This document shows, one piece after another, positions 9,222-17,856 of a DNA stretch of 64,000 bases. The position numbers were made by a program, and so were the translations under genes. The notes below the pieces were generated by a model. It was not told the DNA's origin and did no database searches. It saw only the letters and a list, made by a program, of their open reading frames with translations. Origin of the DNA: Beijerinckiaceae bacterium (GTDB lineage: Bacteria; Pseudomonadota; Alphaproteobacteria; Rhizobiales; Beijerinckiaceae); NCBI GenBank assembly GCA_021324915.1, contig JAJPIC010000024.1, positions 108,020 through 172,019 on the forward strand. Direction: 5' to 3'. Numbering within the stretch: position 1 is the stretch's first letter; every line of letters begins with the position of its first letter.

Positions 9222-9309
9222 ATAAAGAGGCCGCTTGCGATTCGCAAGCGGCCCAAGTCTAGGGAGGAAACGCCCAAGGAGGGCATCGGCGACAACCGGG
9301 TTGCCGCAC
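9222..9309 (-). ncRNA. mmgR: MmgR/suhB-type small RNA (alpha-r8 family)
   Basis: The complement reads GGTGCGGCAACCCGGTTGTC and folds into three parts. Hairpin 1 is CGGCAAC/GTTGTCG. Hairpin 2 is GCCC TCCTT GGGC. The single-stranded stretch TTTCCTCCCT follows, then a 12-base perfect terminator stem GGCCGCTTGCGA/TCGCAAGCGGCC and a T-rich tail. As I recall, the TTTCCTCCCT decamer is the hallmark of MmgR, which restrains polyhydroxybutyrate granule formation in Sinorhizobium, and the Rfam suhB RNA lies next to an inositol-phosphatase-family gene, as here with hisN. Ends are estimated from the promoter and terminator. Family assignment comes from memory of the motif. Confidence 0.75.
9224..9253 (-). 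terminator. Terminator hairpin of the small RNA
   Basis: A 25-base perfect inverted repeat (GGCCGCTTGCGA then TCGCAAGCGGCC) is followed on the minus strand by TCTTTATT. It also faces the end of the N-formylglutamate amidohydrolase gene and may stop that transcript, although the plus-strand side lacks a T run. Confidence 0.75.
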
Positions 9310-9313
9310 CGCA

Positions 9314-9344
9314 ATAATATGCACGTGCATCGCACAAAGCGCAA
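9314..9344 (-). promoter_or_regulatory. Candidate promoter of the small RNA
   Basis: On the minus strand TTGCGC and TATTAT lie 19 bases apart, with the -10 element five to six bases ahead of the predicted RNA 5' end. The long spacer is the weak point. Confidence 0.4.
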
Positions 9345-9536
9345 GTCCTACTGACCTACTTTAGGAAACTGCGTCCGCGGGCCGCATCCTGATCGCCATT
9401 GCCTTGTTTTTCAATCTGTTATCGGAACTGCTACCGTTCAGCCGCACGCTGACGGATGGGGAATCGAGGTCGATCCTCACAGAAAATTAAATTTCCTCTG
9501 GCGACCGGGCCCGGTCCGCCCCGTCCGGGAAGGGTT

Positions 9537-10334
9537 ATGACAGCCGTCGATCTAGCCGCCTTTGTCGAAGAGCTTGCCGATCTTGCCGGGCGCACGGTTC
9601 TGCCCTTTTTCCGCACGGCGATCGGGGCCGAGGACAAAAGCGCCGGCGGCCAGTTCGATCCGGTGACGGAGGCCGACCGCGCCGCGGAAGTGGCGATGCG
9701 CCGGCGCATTCGCGAGACCTTCGCCCTGCATGGAATCATCGGCGAGGAATTCGGCGCAGAGCGGCCGGATGCCGAATATGTGTGGGTGCTCGATCCGATC
9801 GACGGGACAAAGAGCTTTATTTCCGGCATGCCCACCTGGGGCTGTCTGATCGGGCTCATCCACAACGGCCGGCCGATCTATGGCGTAATGACGCAGCCTT
9901 TCACGCGCGAAAGGTTCGTCGGCGACGGCGAAGTCGCACGTTGGCGCGGGCCCGGACTCGATCATGCGATCACCGAGCGCAAGCTCCATACGCGCTCTTG
10001 CGCGACGCTCGCACGGGCGACCGTAATGACGACGTCGCCACTCCTTTATTCCGAGGAGGCCCTGAAAGCCTTCCGGCGCGTCGAGAAGGCAGCTCGGCTG
10101 TCTCGCTACGGTTATGATTGCTACGCCTTCGCCATGCTGGCGGCGGGCCATGTCGATTGCGTGATCGAGGCCGATGTGAAGACCCATGACATCGCGCCTC
10201 TGATGCCGATCATCGAAGGCGCCGGCGGAATCATCACGACATGGACCGGCGGCGATGCCGCGCAAGGCGGCAATGTGATTGCGGTCGGCGATCCGCGCCT
10301 ACATGCCGCGGCTCTGAACCTGCTTGCTTCTTAA
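9537..10334 (+). CDS. hisN: Histidinol-phosphatase, inositol-monophosphatase family (HisN type)
   Basis: Magnesium-dependent phosphatase of 265 residues, predicted to remove phosphate from histidinol phosphate in histidine synthesis. Metal-site motifs are DPVTEADRAAE, GEEFG, WVLDPIDGTKSFISGMPTWG and, near the C-terminus, DVKTHDIAPLMPIIEGAGG. The long WVLDPIDGTKSF...PTWG form favours HisN over plain SuhB. The ORF track start at 9456 adds an unlikely Pro/Gly-rich leader. The ATG at 9537 follows GGGAAGGG by three bases and begins at the usual helix. The small RNA gene lies upstream and divergent. SuhB-type inositol phosphatase remains an alternative. Confidence 0.87.
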   Translation: MTAVDLAAFVEELADLAGRTVLPFFRTAIGAEDKSAGGQFDPVTEADRAAEVAMRRRIRETFALHGIIGEEFGAERPDAEYVWVLDPIDGTKSFISGMPTWGCLIGLIHNGRPIYGVMTQPFTRERFVGDGEVARWRGPGLDHAITERKLHTRSCATLARATVMTTSPLLYSEEALKAFRRVEKAARLSRYGYDCYAFAMLAAGHVDCVIEADVKTHDIAPLMPIIEGAGGIITTWTGGDAAQGGNVIAVGDPRLHAAALNLLAS

Positions 10335-11347
10335 GAGGCGGGCGCTCTCGGCCGAAGTCGGCGCGCTCTGCGCGGGCGAGCGGGATTGAGCAGCGCTTCG
10401 GCGACCGCGTCCCGCGTGCCCGGGATGAAGGCATCGAAAGCCGCCCAAAACAGGCTGCGCAATTCGTCGCGTTCCAAAAGGATGTCGTGGCGTGCGGAGG
10501 GGATCGTAATGAAACGGCCGGCCTTGAGCCGGCTCGCGAAAAGTTCGGTCGCGGGCGTCGAGACGACGCGGTCGGCGCCAGCCGCAATGATGAGAATGGG
10601 CGTAAGCGTGCGGCGGGCATAATCGGCATTTTCGAATTGGCGCATCAGGCGGAAGGCGGCATTGGCCCAGCCGATTGTCGGATCCCCGATACCGAGCTCG
10701 GGCGCTGCCTTGACCACGGCCACGCTCCGCTCATAGCGCGCCTCATCCGAGGTCAATACGGTCTCGGCAAACGGGGTGAGGAAAAGAGACCGTCCGTTGC
10801 CACCTGGGATATAGGCGCCGCCGAACCCGATAATGTCGAGCGTTTCGACCAGCATCCGCGCGCCTGTTTTGAACTTAAGCCGATAGAGATCGATCATCGG
10901 CGAAGTCGCGACGATCCTGGCAAAGGGCGAGCGGCCGGCGCGCGCTTGGGAAATGAGAATGGCCGCCCCCATGCAATGGCCGAGCGCGAACCAGGGCCGT
11001 GGACAGAGCGCTTCGAGCACCTGCTCGCGCAAAGCCGCGAGGTCGCGCTCGTAGACCTCGAAATCGTCGATATGGCCCTTTCGCTTGTTGCGCAGTTGGC
11101 GTTCGGAAAGGCCTTGGCCGCGCCAGTCCATGGCGACCACAGCGAAGCCCCGCGCCAGCAGCTCTGAAATCACCTCGAAATATTTTTCGATAAATTCGGC
11201 GCGTCCGGGGAGCACGACGACCGTGCCGCGCGCCTGCATCGGCCCCGCCCAGCGCACCGCGCGCACATGCGCCCCGTCCGAGGTGGTAAGCCCACAGAGC
11301 GACGCGCCTTCCGGCACGGGGTTTTCTGGCGTTGCAAAAATTTCCAT
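10331..11347 (-). CDS. Alpha/beta hydrolase, lysophospholipase-like, with Cys at the nucleophile elbow
   Basis: Cytoplasmic hydrolase of 338 residues of the PldB-like group. The oxyanion region VVVLPGRAEFIEKYFEV and AMDWRGQGLS are typical. The nucleophile elbow reads GHCMGA, so the expected Ser is Cys (codon TGC). The acid and base of the triad are apparent in AAGADRVVS and SARHDILLE. The ATG at 11347 (MEIFATPENP) is preferred to GTG 11377. The C-terminal 20 residues are very Arg/Pro-rich. It converges with hisN, overlapping by four bases. Substrate is unknown. Confidence 0.82.
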   Translation of the reverse strand: MEIFATPENPVPEGASLCGLTTSDGAHVRAVRWAGPMQARGTVVVLPGRAEFIEKYFEVISELLARGFAVVAMDWRGQGLSERQLRNKRKGHIDDFEVYERDLAALREQVLEALCPRPWFALGHCMGAAILISQARAGRSPFARIVATSPMIDLYRLKFKTGARMLVETLDIIGFGGAYIPGGNGRSLFLTPFAETVLTSDEARYERSVAVVKAAPELGIGDPTIGWANAAFRLMRQFENADYARRTLTPILIIAAGADRVVSTPATELFASRLKAGRFITIPSARHDILLERDELRSLFWAAFDAFIPGTRDAVAEALLNPARPRRARRLRPRAPAS

Positions 11348-11523
11348 GACGCTAAATCCGCGCCTCGCGCTCAACACCTAGCATTTTTGCGCGCGCCTTC
11401 CAGATCCCTTCTGGAGCGGATGGCTCGCTTTCGGGAGGCGCCGGCTTGATCCTTGGGTATTCCGGCTCCAAGGAACAGGGCTCAAATTTCGTGCTTCCGG
11501 CCTCTTGATGGGGACGCCGGGGC

Positions 11524-11554
11524 CTTGCGATAGGCAAAACTTGCTCCCACATTT
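11524..11554 (+). promoter_or_regulatory. Candidate RpoH (heat-shock sigma) promoter of hsp20
   Basis: CTTGCGA, 15 bases, then CCCACATTT resembles the RpoH consensus CTTGAAA-N13-17-CCCATNT. The predicted transcription start, near 11560, coincides with the first hairpin of the leader described next. Confidence 0.5.
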
Positions 11555-11557
11555 AAG

Positions 11558-11644
11558 CTGCGCGGGTCGAAAGAACGCGCAGATACCCGGGGCAGGCCAG
11601 GGCAATATGCCGGCCAGCCTCGATTCGCTCTCATGGAGGATGAA
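11558..11644 (+). promoter_or_regulatory. ROSE-like RNA thermometer in the hsp20 leader
   Basis: The leader folds into three hairpins. Hairpin 1 is CTGCGCG/CGCGCAG. Hairpin 2 is GGC-A-GGCC...GGCC-A-GCC with an inner GGCA/TGCC. The last hairpin pairs TC-G-CTC with the ribosome site GAGGA around a TCATG loop, leaving one G bulged. A U(U/C)GCU stretch facing the Shine-Dalgarno with a bulged or G-G paired guanine is the defining feature of ROSE elements, which melt at heat-shock temperature. They are known upstream of rhizobial small heat-shock genes. Confidence 0.7.
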
Positions 11645-12121
11645 ATGCGTACGTTAGACCTTTCGCCGCTTTACCGTTCGACCATCGGGTTCGACCGCCT
11701 GCTTGATCTCGTCGATCGGGCCGCGGGTTTCGAAGCGGCACCTTCCTATCCACCCTATAACATTGAACGCACGGCCGAAGACGCCTACCGCATCACCATC
11801 GCGGTCGCCGGCTTCTCGGACAAGGATCTTTCGATCGAGACCCGGGAAAACAGCCTGATGGTCCGCGGTGCGAAGGAGAGCCGCGAGTCCGACGAGAGCC
11901 AACGCGAAGTCCTTTACCAGGGCATTGCCGCGCGCGCTTTCGAGCGCCGGTTCCAGCTCGCCGACCATGTCTATGTGAAGGGCGCGAGCCTGGAGAACGG
12001 GCTGCTCCATATCGATCTCGTCCGCGAAGTGCCGGAAGCGCAGAAGCCGCGGCAGATTCCGATCGGCAAAACGGGGCCCAAGGTCGTCGAAGGCGACAAG
12101 GCCGAAAAAGCCGCTGCCTAA
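11645..12121 (+). CDS. Small heat-shock protein, Hsp20/IbpA family
   Basis: ATP-independent chaperone of 158 residues that holds unfolding proteins. The N-terminus RTLDLSPLYRSTIGFDRLLDL is typical of rhizobial class A Hsp20. The alpha-crystallin domain (about residues 35-130) includes YNIERTAEDAYRITIAVAGF, the GIAARAFERRFQLADHV strand and ENGLLHIDLVRE, and the IPI motif (RQIPIG) lies in the tail. The ATG at 11645 follows GGAGGA by four bases. The ATG at 11633 in the ORF track overlaps that ribosome site and is rejected. Regulation is likely double: RpoH-like promoter plus RNA thermometer. Confidence 0.93.
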   Translation: MRTLDLSPLYRSTIGFDRLLDLVDRAAGFEAAPSYPPYNIERTAEDAYRITIAVAGFSDKDLSIETRENSLMVRGAKESRESDESQREVLYQGIAARAFERRFQLADHVYVKGASLENGLLHIDLVREVPEAQKPRQIPIGKTGPKVVEGDKAEKAAA

Positions 12122-12142
12122 TATTCCGGGCCGAAGCTTTTG

Positions 12143-12170
12143 AAGGGCGTCGTGCGCGACGCCCTTTTTA
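12143..12170 (+). terminator. Terminator of hsp20
   Basis: AGGGCGTCG/CGACGCCCT around a short loop is followed by TTTTT, 20 bases after the stop. The T run merges into the first copy of the 20-base tandem repeat. Confidence 0.85.
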
Positions 12171-12207
12171 TTGTTGCGAGACGCCGGTTATTGTTGCGAG
12201 ACGCCGG
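12168..12207. repeat. Perfect 20-base tandem duplication at the end of the secreted-protein gene
   Basis: TTATTGTTGCGAGACGCCGG is present twice without a mismatch. On the minus strand each copy encodes PGVSQQ plus a TAA stop. Translation ends at the first stop met (12188-12190), so the second copy lies just beyond the gene. Confidence 0.9.
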
Positions 12208-12745
12208 GCGGTTGAGAAGAGCTCGGCTCTTTTCTCTCCGATGTCTGTTGCGGCTTGCTGGTTTTGGCCGGTTTCGATTCGCCAAGTTCAGCTCCGGCCG
12301 ACTTTGCCGGCTTTTTTGCGAAAGGCGCCAGTTTCGTATTCTCGATGACCGTACCGCGATAGGCGTCGAAAACGAGCCGATGCGGCAGGCCATGCGCATC
12401 TTCGGCTTCGGCGAGATAGATCTTGTCCTTGTGGCGCGGCGTCGCGAGAAGATGAAAGCCCATAAGGGCCACGCGGCGGCGGATCTCGGACAGAGGAAGA
12501 ATGCCGACCGCGGCCTCGTTTTCTCCATCGATACGCGGCGTGCTTTCGGCAATGTGACGGCGCTCGCCGTAAATCGGTCCGGGCGGCATTGGCGGCGGGT
12601 AGCCGTCGTAATAGGGCTCACTCCAGGGGGCCGGAAAATACTGGGCCTGCGCGGGCGAAGAGGAAAGCGCAAAAGCCAAGAGCGTCGAAAATCCAAGGAG
12701 CACCGTCGCGCTCTCGAGCCGTCTGCGCTGCGCTCTTTCGATCAT
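12188..12745 (-). CDS. Exported hypothetical protein with Pro-rich N-terminus
   Basis: Protein of 185 residues with a signal peptide (basic MIERAQRRR, hydrophobic core, cleavage near AQAQ, about residue 35). A Pro/Tyr-rich stretch YFPAPWSEPYYDGYPPPMPP follows, then a compact conserved-looking part (about 75-135) with LPLSEIRRRVALMGFHLLATP and HRLVFDAYRGTVIEN, which resembles a PepSY-like strand-helix unit. The tail is rich in Lys, Ser and Pro. Similar proteins are annotated as hypothetical in many Rhizobiales. Function is unknown. It is convergent with hsp20. Confidence 0.72.
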   Translation of the reverse strand: MIERAQRRRLESATVLLGFSTLLAFALSSSPAQAQYFPAPWSEPYYDGYPPPMPPGPIYGERRHIAESTPRIDGENEAAVGILPLSEIRRRVALMGFHLLATPRHKDKIYLAEAEDAHGLPHRLVFDAYRGTVIENTKLAPFAKKPAKSAGAELGESKPAKTSKPQQTSERKEPSSSQPPGVSQQ

Positions 12746-12902
12746 CTACTCCTCCGTACATGCGGCGCCGATGCGCCATGTTTACGGTCCACAAGGAATC
12801 CGGCGAAAGTCGGCACGCTTTGCGGCGACGATCGGATCATCGCAGGCATAAACTTCAGGCTTCCACATGGCGCGACAGAGATTTTTTTCTGGAACGCCCG
12901 TG

Positions 12903-12918
12903 TGGCTTGTGTTTTGCT
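12903..12918 (+). promoter_or_regulatory. Candidate sigma-54 promoter ahead of gltB
   Basis: TGGCTTGTGTTTTGCT has the GG and GC doublets exactly 10 bases apart, as RpoN requires, about 140 bases ahead of gltB. A TATATT hexamer immediately downstream could instead be part of a sigma-70 promoter. The 313-base gap between 12746 and 13058 shows no gene. Confidence 0.45.
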
Positions 12919-13058
12919 CCTATATTGAGTATTCGGGGCGCGGGGATAGGACAGCTTTGCTGACCTTTTAAGTCCGGATTTAGGCATTTGGCCGGTGCCG
13001 GACGTCCAACCGCGAATTCGCAATCTCCGACATTGAGATCGGGCTGGGGTTTGGGATC

Positions 13059-16000
13059 ATGGCGGCTGCAAAGAAACAAAAGCTGACGATAGGCTCGCAA
13101 CGGGCGACGGCGCAGCTTGCGTTTGATCCCGGTCTGCCGCCGGCGCAGGGTCTTTACGCGCCCGAGCGCGAGCACGATTCCTGCGGCGTCGGTTTCGTTG
13201 CCGACATGCATAATCGCAAGTCGCACGACATTGTCGCCAAGGGGCTCGAAATCCTCTTGAACCTCGATCACCGGGGCGCCGTCGGCGCAGACCCGAAGGC
13301 AGGCGACGGCTGCGGCATTCTCGTACAGATTCCGCATCGCTTCTTTGCCGCTGAAGCGCAAGCGCTGGGCTTTGCGCTGCCCGAGCCCGGCGAATATGCG
13401 ATCGGCCCGCTTTTCCTGCCGCGCGAGGCGGAAATGCGCGCCACCATCATGGCCATTGTCGAGCAGACGGTTGCCGAAGAAGGCCAAGTCTTCCTCGGGT
13501 GGCGGGACGTGCCGGTCGACAACAGCGGCCTCGGCGAGAGCGTCAGGCCGAGCGAGCCGGTCATCAAGCAATATTTCGTCGGACGCGGCGCCATTCCGGG
13601 GCAGGGGTCCGAGCAGGATCGGTTCGAGCGCCGGCTCTATATTCTCCGCAAGGTGATCGCGAGCAAGGTGCATGCCTTGAACGATCCGCGCGCGGCGCAA
13701 TTCTACGCGCTCTCTTTATCTTCGCGCACGATCGTCTACAAGGGCCTGCTGCTCGCAAGCCAGCTCGGCGAATATTTCAAGGATCTGCAGCATCCGCTGT
13801 TCGAATCGGCGCTGGCGCTCGCCCATCAGCGGTTCTCGACCAACACGTTCCCGACCTGGTCGCTCTCCCATCCCTATCGGATGGTCGCTCATAACGGCGA
13901 GATCAACACGCTGCGCGGCAACGTCAATTGGATGGCGGCGCGTGAGGCTTCGGTCGCCTCCGACCTTTTCGGCGCCGACATCAAGAAGCTTTGGCCGATC
14001 TCCTATGAAGGCCAGTCGGACACGGCCTGTTTCGACAATGCGCTCGAATTCCTGGTTCAAGGCGGCTATTCGCTCGCCCATGCGATGATGATGCTGATCC
14101 CGGAGGCCTGGGCCGGCAATCCGCTGATGGACGAGGAGCGGCGCGCCTTCTATGAATATCACGCCGCGCTGATGGAGCCCTGGGACGGCCCGGCCGCCAT
14201 GGCCTTCACCGACGGGCGCCAGATCGGCGCCACTCTCGACCGCAATGGCCTGCGTCCGGCACGCTATATCGTGACCGACGACGGGCTCGTCGTGATGGCT
14301 TCCGAGGTCGGCGTTCTGCCGATCCTCGAAGAGAAGATCGTCATCAAATGGCGGCTGCAACCCGGCAAGATGCTGCTCGTCGATCTCGAAGAAGGGCGCA
14401 TTATTTCCGACGACGAGATCAAGACGAAGCTCGCCCGGCTGCACCCTTATGGGAGCTGGCTCAAGCGCAGTCAGATCAAGCTCGAGGAATTGAAGCCCGT
14501 TGCGCCGCGCATGACGCGCAGCGATGTGTCGCTGCTCGATGGCCAGCAGGCATTCGGCTATACGCAGGAAGACCTTTCGCTCCTGATGGAGCCGATGGCG
14601 GCAACCGGCCAGGAGGCGGTCGGCTCGATGGGCACCGACACGCCGATCTCGGCGCTGTCCTCGAAGTCGAAGCTTCTCTACACCTATTTCAAGCAGAATT
14701 TCGCACAGGTGACGAACCCGCCGATCGACCCGATCCGCGAAGAGCTCGTCATGAGCCTCGTCTCCTTCATCGGTCCGCGGCCGAATATTTTCGATCATCA
14801 GGGCAATGCCAAGCGCAAGAGGCTCGAGGTCAAGCAGCCGATCCTGACCAATGGCGACCTCGAAAAGATCCGCGCCATCGGCATGATCGAAGAAACGTTC
14901 GACACGCGCACGCTCGACATCACCTATTCGGCCGATGCCGGCGCCGAGGGCATGGGCGAAGCCCTCACAAGACTCTGCAACCGCGCCGAACAGGCGGTCC
15001 ATAGCGGCTATACGATCATTATCCTCTCCGACCGCCTCGTCGGACCGGACCGCATTCCCATTCCGGCGCTGCTCGCGACGGCGGCCGTTCATCACCATCT
15101 CATCCGCAAGGGGTTGCGCACCTCGGTCGGCTTGGTCGTCGAGTCGGGCGAGCCGCGCGAAGTGCATCATTTCGCGCTGCTCGCCGGCTATGGAGCGGAG
15201 GCGATCAACCCCTATCTCGCGTTCGAGACCCTGGCCGCAATGGCGGCGGACTTCCCGGAGGACGTAGACGCGCAGGAGGCCTGCAAGCGCTACATCAAAT
15301 CCATCGACAAGGGCCTGCTCAAGGTCATGTCGAAGATGGGAATCTCGACCTATCAATCCTATTGCGGCGCGCAGATCTTCGATGCCGTCGGGCTCAACCG
15401 GGAATTCGTCGAACGTTACTTCAACGGCACGGCCTCGGTGATCGGCGGCGTCGGGCTCGATGAAATCGCTCTGGAGACGCTGCGCCGGCATCAGGATGCG
15501 TTCGGCGAGTCGCCGGTCTATCGCAACGCGCTCGACGTCGGCGGCGATTACGCCTTCCGCATCCGCGGCGAATCGCATTGCTGGACGCCGCAGACCGTCT
15601 CGCTCCTCCAACACGCCGTGCGCGGCAATGCGCTCGAAAAATATCGCGCCTACGCGGCGCTGCTCAATGACCAGAGCGCGCAGCCTCTGACGATCCGCGG
15701 CCTGTTCCGCATCAAGAGCGCAGAGGAAGATGGGCGCAAGCCAGTGCCGCTCGATGAGGTCGAGAGCGCGGCCTCGATCGTGCGCCGCTTCTCGACCGGC
15801 GCCATGTCCTTCGGTTCGATCTCGCGCGAGGCGCACACGAATCTCGCAATTGCGATGAACCGTATCGGCGGCAAGTCCAACACGGGCGAGGGCGGCGAGG
15901 AATCGGATCGCTATAAGCCGCTGCCGAATGGCGATTCGATGCGCTCGGCGATCAAGCAAGTGGCTTCAGGTCGGTTCGGCGTCACCGCCGAATATCTCGT

Positions 16001-17777
16001 CAATTCCGACGTGATGCAGATCAAGATGGCACAGGGCGCCAAGCCCGGCGAAGGCGGCCAATTGCCCGGCCACAAGGTCGATGCGGTGATCGCCAAGGTG
16101 CGCCATTCGACGCAAGGGGTCGGCCTCATCTCGCCGCCGCCGCATCACGATATCTATTCGATCGAGGATTTGGCGCAGCTCATCTTCGACCTGAAGAACG
16201 TCAATCCTGCGGGCGACGTCTCGGTGAAGCTCGTCTCGGAGGTCGGCGTTGGGACCGTCGCGGCAGGCGTTTCGAAAGCGCGTGCGGACCACGTGACGAT
16301 TTCCGGCTTCGAAGGCGGTACCGGCGCTTCGCCGCTCACCTCGATCAAACATGCCGGCAGTCCCTGGGAAATCGGGCTCGCCGAGACGCATCAGACATTG
16401 GTTTTGAACAGGCTGCGCTCGCGCATCGCGGTTCAAGTCGACGGAGGCGTGAGGACCGGGCGCGACGTCGTCATCGGCGCTTTGCTCGGCGCCGACGAAT
16501 TCGGCTTCGCAACCGCGCCATTGATTGCGTCGGGCTGCATCATGATGCGCAAGTGCCATCTGAACACCTGTCCGGTCGGGGTTGCGACGCAAGACCCGGT
16601 GCTGCGCAAGCGTTTCGTCGGCCAGCCCGAGCACGTGATCAATTTCTTCTTCTTCGTCGCCGAGGAAGTGCGCGAATGGATGGCGAGGCTCGGCTACCGC
16701 ACGTTCGACGAGATGATCGGCCAGATGCAGATGCTCGACAAGCAAAAGCTCGTCGAACATTGGAAGGCCAAGGGGCTCGATTTCTCCAAGCTCTTCCATA
16801 AGCCGCAGGCCTCCGAACCGGAAGCTGTCTACCATTCGTCGCGCCAGGATCACAAAATTGCGGATGTGCTCGACCGCAAGCTGATCGAAGAGGCGCGTGC
16901 CAGCATCGAACGGAGCGCCAAGACGCGGATCGAGAGCAAGATCCACAATACCGACCGCACCACGGGCGCGATGCTCTCCGGCGAGATCGCGCGCCGGTGT
17001 GGTCACGCCGGCCTGCCGGACGACACGATCCACGTGTGCTTCAAAGGCACGGCCGGGCAGAGCTTCGGAGCCTGGCTCGCGCATGGCGTGACGCTCGAGC
17101 TCGAAGGCCAGGCGAACGACTATGTCGGGAAGGGTCTTTCGGGCGGCCGTGTCATCATCTATCCACCGGCCGCTTCGCGCATTGTGCCGGAAGAGTCGAT
17201 TATCGTCGGCAATACGGTGCTCTACGGTGCGATTTCCGGCGAGTGCTATTTCCGCGGTGTTGCCGGCGAGCGCTTCGCGGTCCGCAATTCGGGCGCGATC
17301 GCGGTCGTCGAAGGCACGGGCGATCACGGCTGCGAATATATGACGGGCGGGGTGGTTGTCGTCATCGGCAAGACGGGGCGCAATTTCGCTGCCGGCATGT
17401 CGGGCGGCATCGCTTACGTGCTCGATGAGGACGGCACGTTCGCCGACCGCTGCAATCTTGCGATGGTCGAGCTCGAACCGGTTGCCGAGGAAGAGGAGCG
17501 GATGCAGAAGTCCTATCACCAGGGCGGCGATCTCGACTTCCACGGCCGCGTGGACATCATGCGCGATATGACGCGCTTCGATGCCGAGCGCCTGCATCAG
17601 CTCATTAGCAATCATGCGGCTTATACCGGTTCGGCGCGGGCCCGCATGATCCTCGAGAAGTGGGACGAGTATAAAGGCAAGTTCCGCAAAGTGATGCCGG
17701 TCGAATATCGCCGCGCGCTCGCCGAACTCATGGCGCGGGAGACCGAAGCACCGCTGCTCGCCGCTGCCGGCGAATGA
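13059..17777 (+). CDS. gltB: Glutamate synthase (NADPH) large subunit
   Basis: Makes glutamate from glutamine and 2-oxoglutarate and is the main ammonium-assimilation enzyme with glutamine synthetase. It has 1572 residues, a normal size. In order it shows the class II glutamine amidotransferase domain (Cys in HDSCGVGF at about residue 45, processed to the N-terminus), the central domain, the FMN-binding synthase domain ([20 protein letters not shown]), the iron-sulfur cluster Cys motif [13 protein letters not shown], and the C-terminal GXGXG beta-helix domain with [12 protein letters not shown]. The short pre-Cys leader is typical. gltD follows after 79 bases. Confidence 0.97.
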   Translation: MAAAKKQKLTIGSQRATAQLAFDPGLPPAQGLYAPEREHDSCGVGFVADMHNRKSHDIVAKGLEILLNLDHRGAVGADPKAGDGCGILVQIPHRFFAAEAQALGFALPEPGEYAIGPLFLPREAEMRATIMAIVEQTVAEEGQVFLGWRDVPVDNSGLGESVRPSEPVIKQYFVGRGAIPGQGSEQDRFERRLYILRKVIASKVHALNDPRAAQFYALSLSSRTIVYKGLLLASQLGEYFKDLQHPLFESALALAHQRFSTNTFPTWSLSHPYRMVAHNGEINTLRGNVNWMAAREASVASDLFGADIKKLWPISYEGQSDTACFDNALEFLVQGGYSLAHAMMMLIPEAWAGNPLMDEERRAFYEYHAALMEPWDGPAAMAFTDGRQIGATLDRNGLRPARYIVTDDGLVVMASEVGVLPILEEKIVIKWRLQPGKMLLVDLEEGRIISDDEIKTKLARLHPYGSWLKRSQIKLEELKPVAPRMTRSDVSLLDGQQAFGYTQEDLSLLMEPMAATGQEAVGSMGTDTPISALSSKSKLLYTYFKQNFAQVTNPPIDPIREELVMSLVSFIGPRPNIFDHQGNAKRKRLEVKQPILTNGDLEKIRAIGMIEETFDTRTLDITYSADAGAEGMGEALTRLCNRAEQAVHSGYTIIILSDRLVGPDRIPIPALLATAAVHHHLIRKGLRTSVGLVVESGEPREVHHFALLAGYGAEAINPYLAFETLAAMAADFPEDVDAQEACKRYIKSIDKGLLKVMSKMGISTYQSYCGAQIFDAVGLNREFVERYFNGTASVIGGVGLDEIALETLRRHQDAFGESPVYRNALDVGGDYAFRIRGESHCWTPQTVSLLQHAVRGNALEKYRAYAALLNDQSAQPLTIRGLFRIKSAEEDGRKPVPLDEVESAASIVRRFSTGAMSFGSISREAHTNLAIAMNRIGGKSNTGEGGEESDRYKPLPNGDSMRSAIKQVASGRFGVTAEYLVNSDVMQIKMAQGAKPGEGGQLPGHKVDAVIAKVRHSTQGVGLISPPPHHDIYSIEDLAQLIFDLKNVNPAGDVSVKLVSEVGVGTVAAGVSKARADHVTISGFEGGTGASPLTSIKHAGSPWEIGLAETHQTLVLNRLRSRIAVQVDGGVRTGRDVVIGALLGADEFGFATAPLIASGCIMMRKCHLNTCPVGVATQDPVLRKRFVGQPEHVINFFFFVAEEVREWMARLGYRTFDEMIGQMQMLDKQKLVEHWKAKGLDFSKLFHKPQASEPEAVYHSSRQDHKIADVLDRKLIEEARASIERSAKTRIESKIHNTDRTTGAMLSGEIARRCGHAGLPDDTIHVCFKGTAGQSFGAWLAHGVTLELEGQANDYVGKGLSGGRVIIYPPAASRIVPEESIIVGNTVLYGAISGECYFRGVAGERFAVRNSGAIAVVEGTGDHGCEYMTGGVVVVIGKTGRNFAAGMSGGIAYVLDEDGTFADRCNLAMVELEPVAEEEERMQKSYHQGGDLDFHGRVDIMRDMTRFDAERLHQLISNHAAYTGSARARMILEKWDEYKGKFRKVMPVEYRRALAELMARETEAPLLAAAGE

Positions 17778-17856
17778 TCAGCCCTCGCAGCAAGGGCGCA
17801 TGCCTTCGCACAGCAAGGCCGGCGCCCATGAAGGTCCATGCCTAAACGGGACGAGA

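Noticed and set aside
13716-17615. Minus-strand ORFs of 747 and 549 residues opposite gltB
   Set aside because: They are exactly antisense to a well-recognised 1572-residue gene. Their composition (rich in Asp, Arg, His) is that expected from the complement of GC-rich codons, with no family motif.
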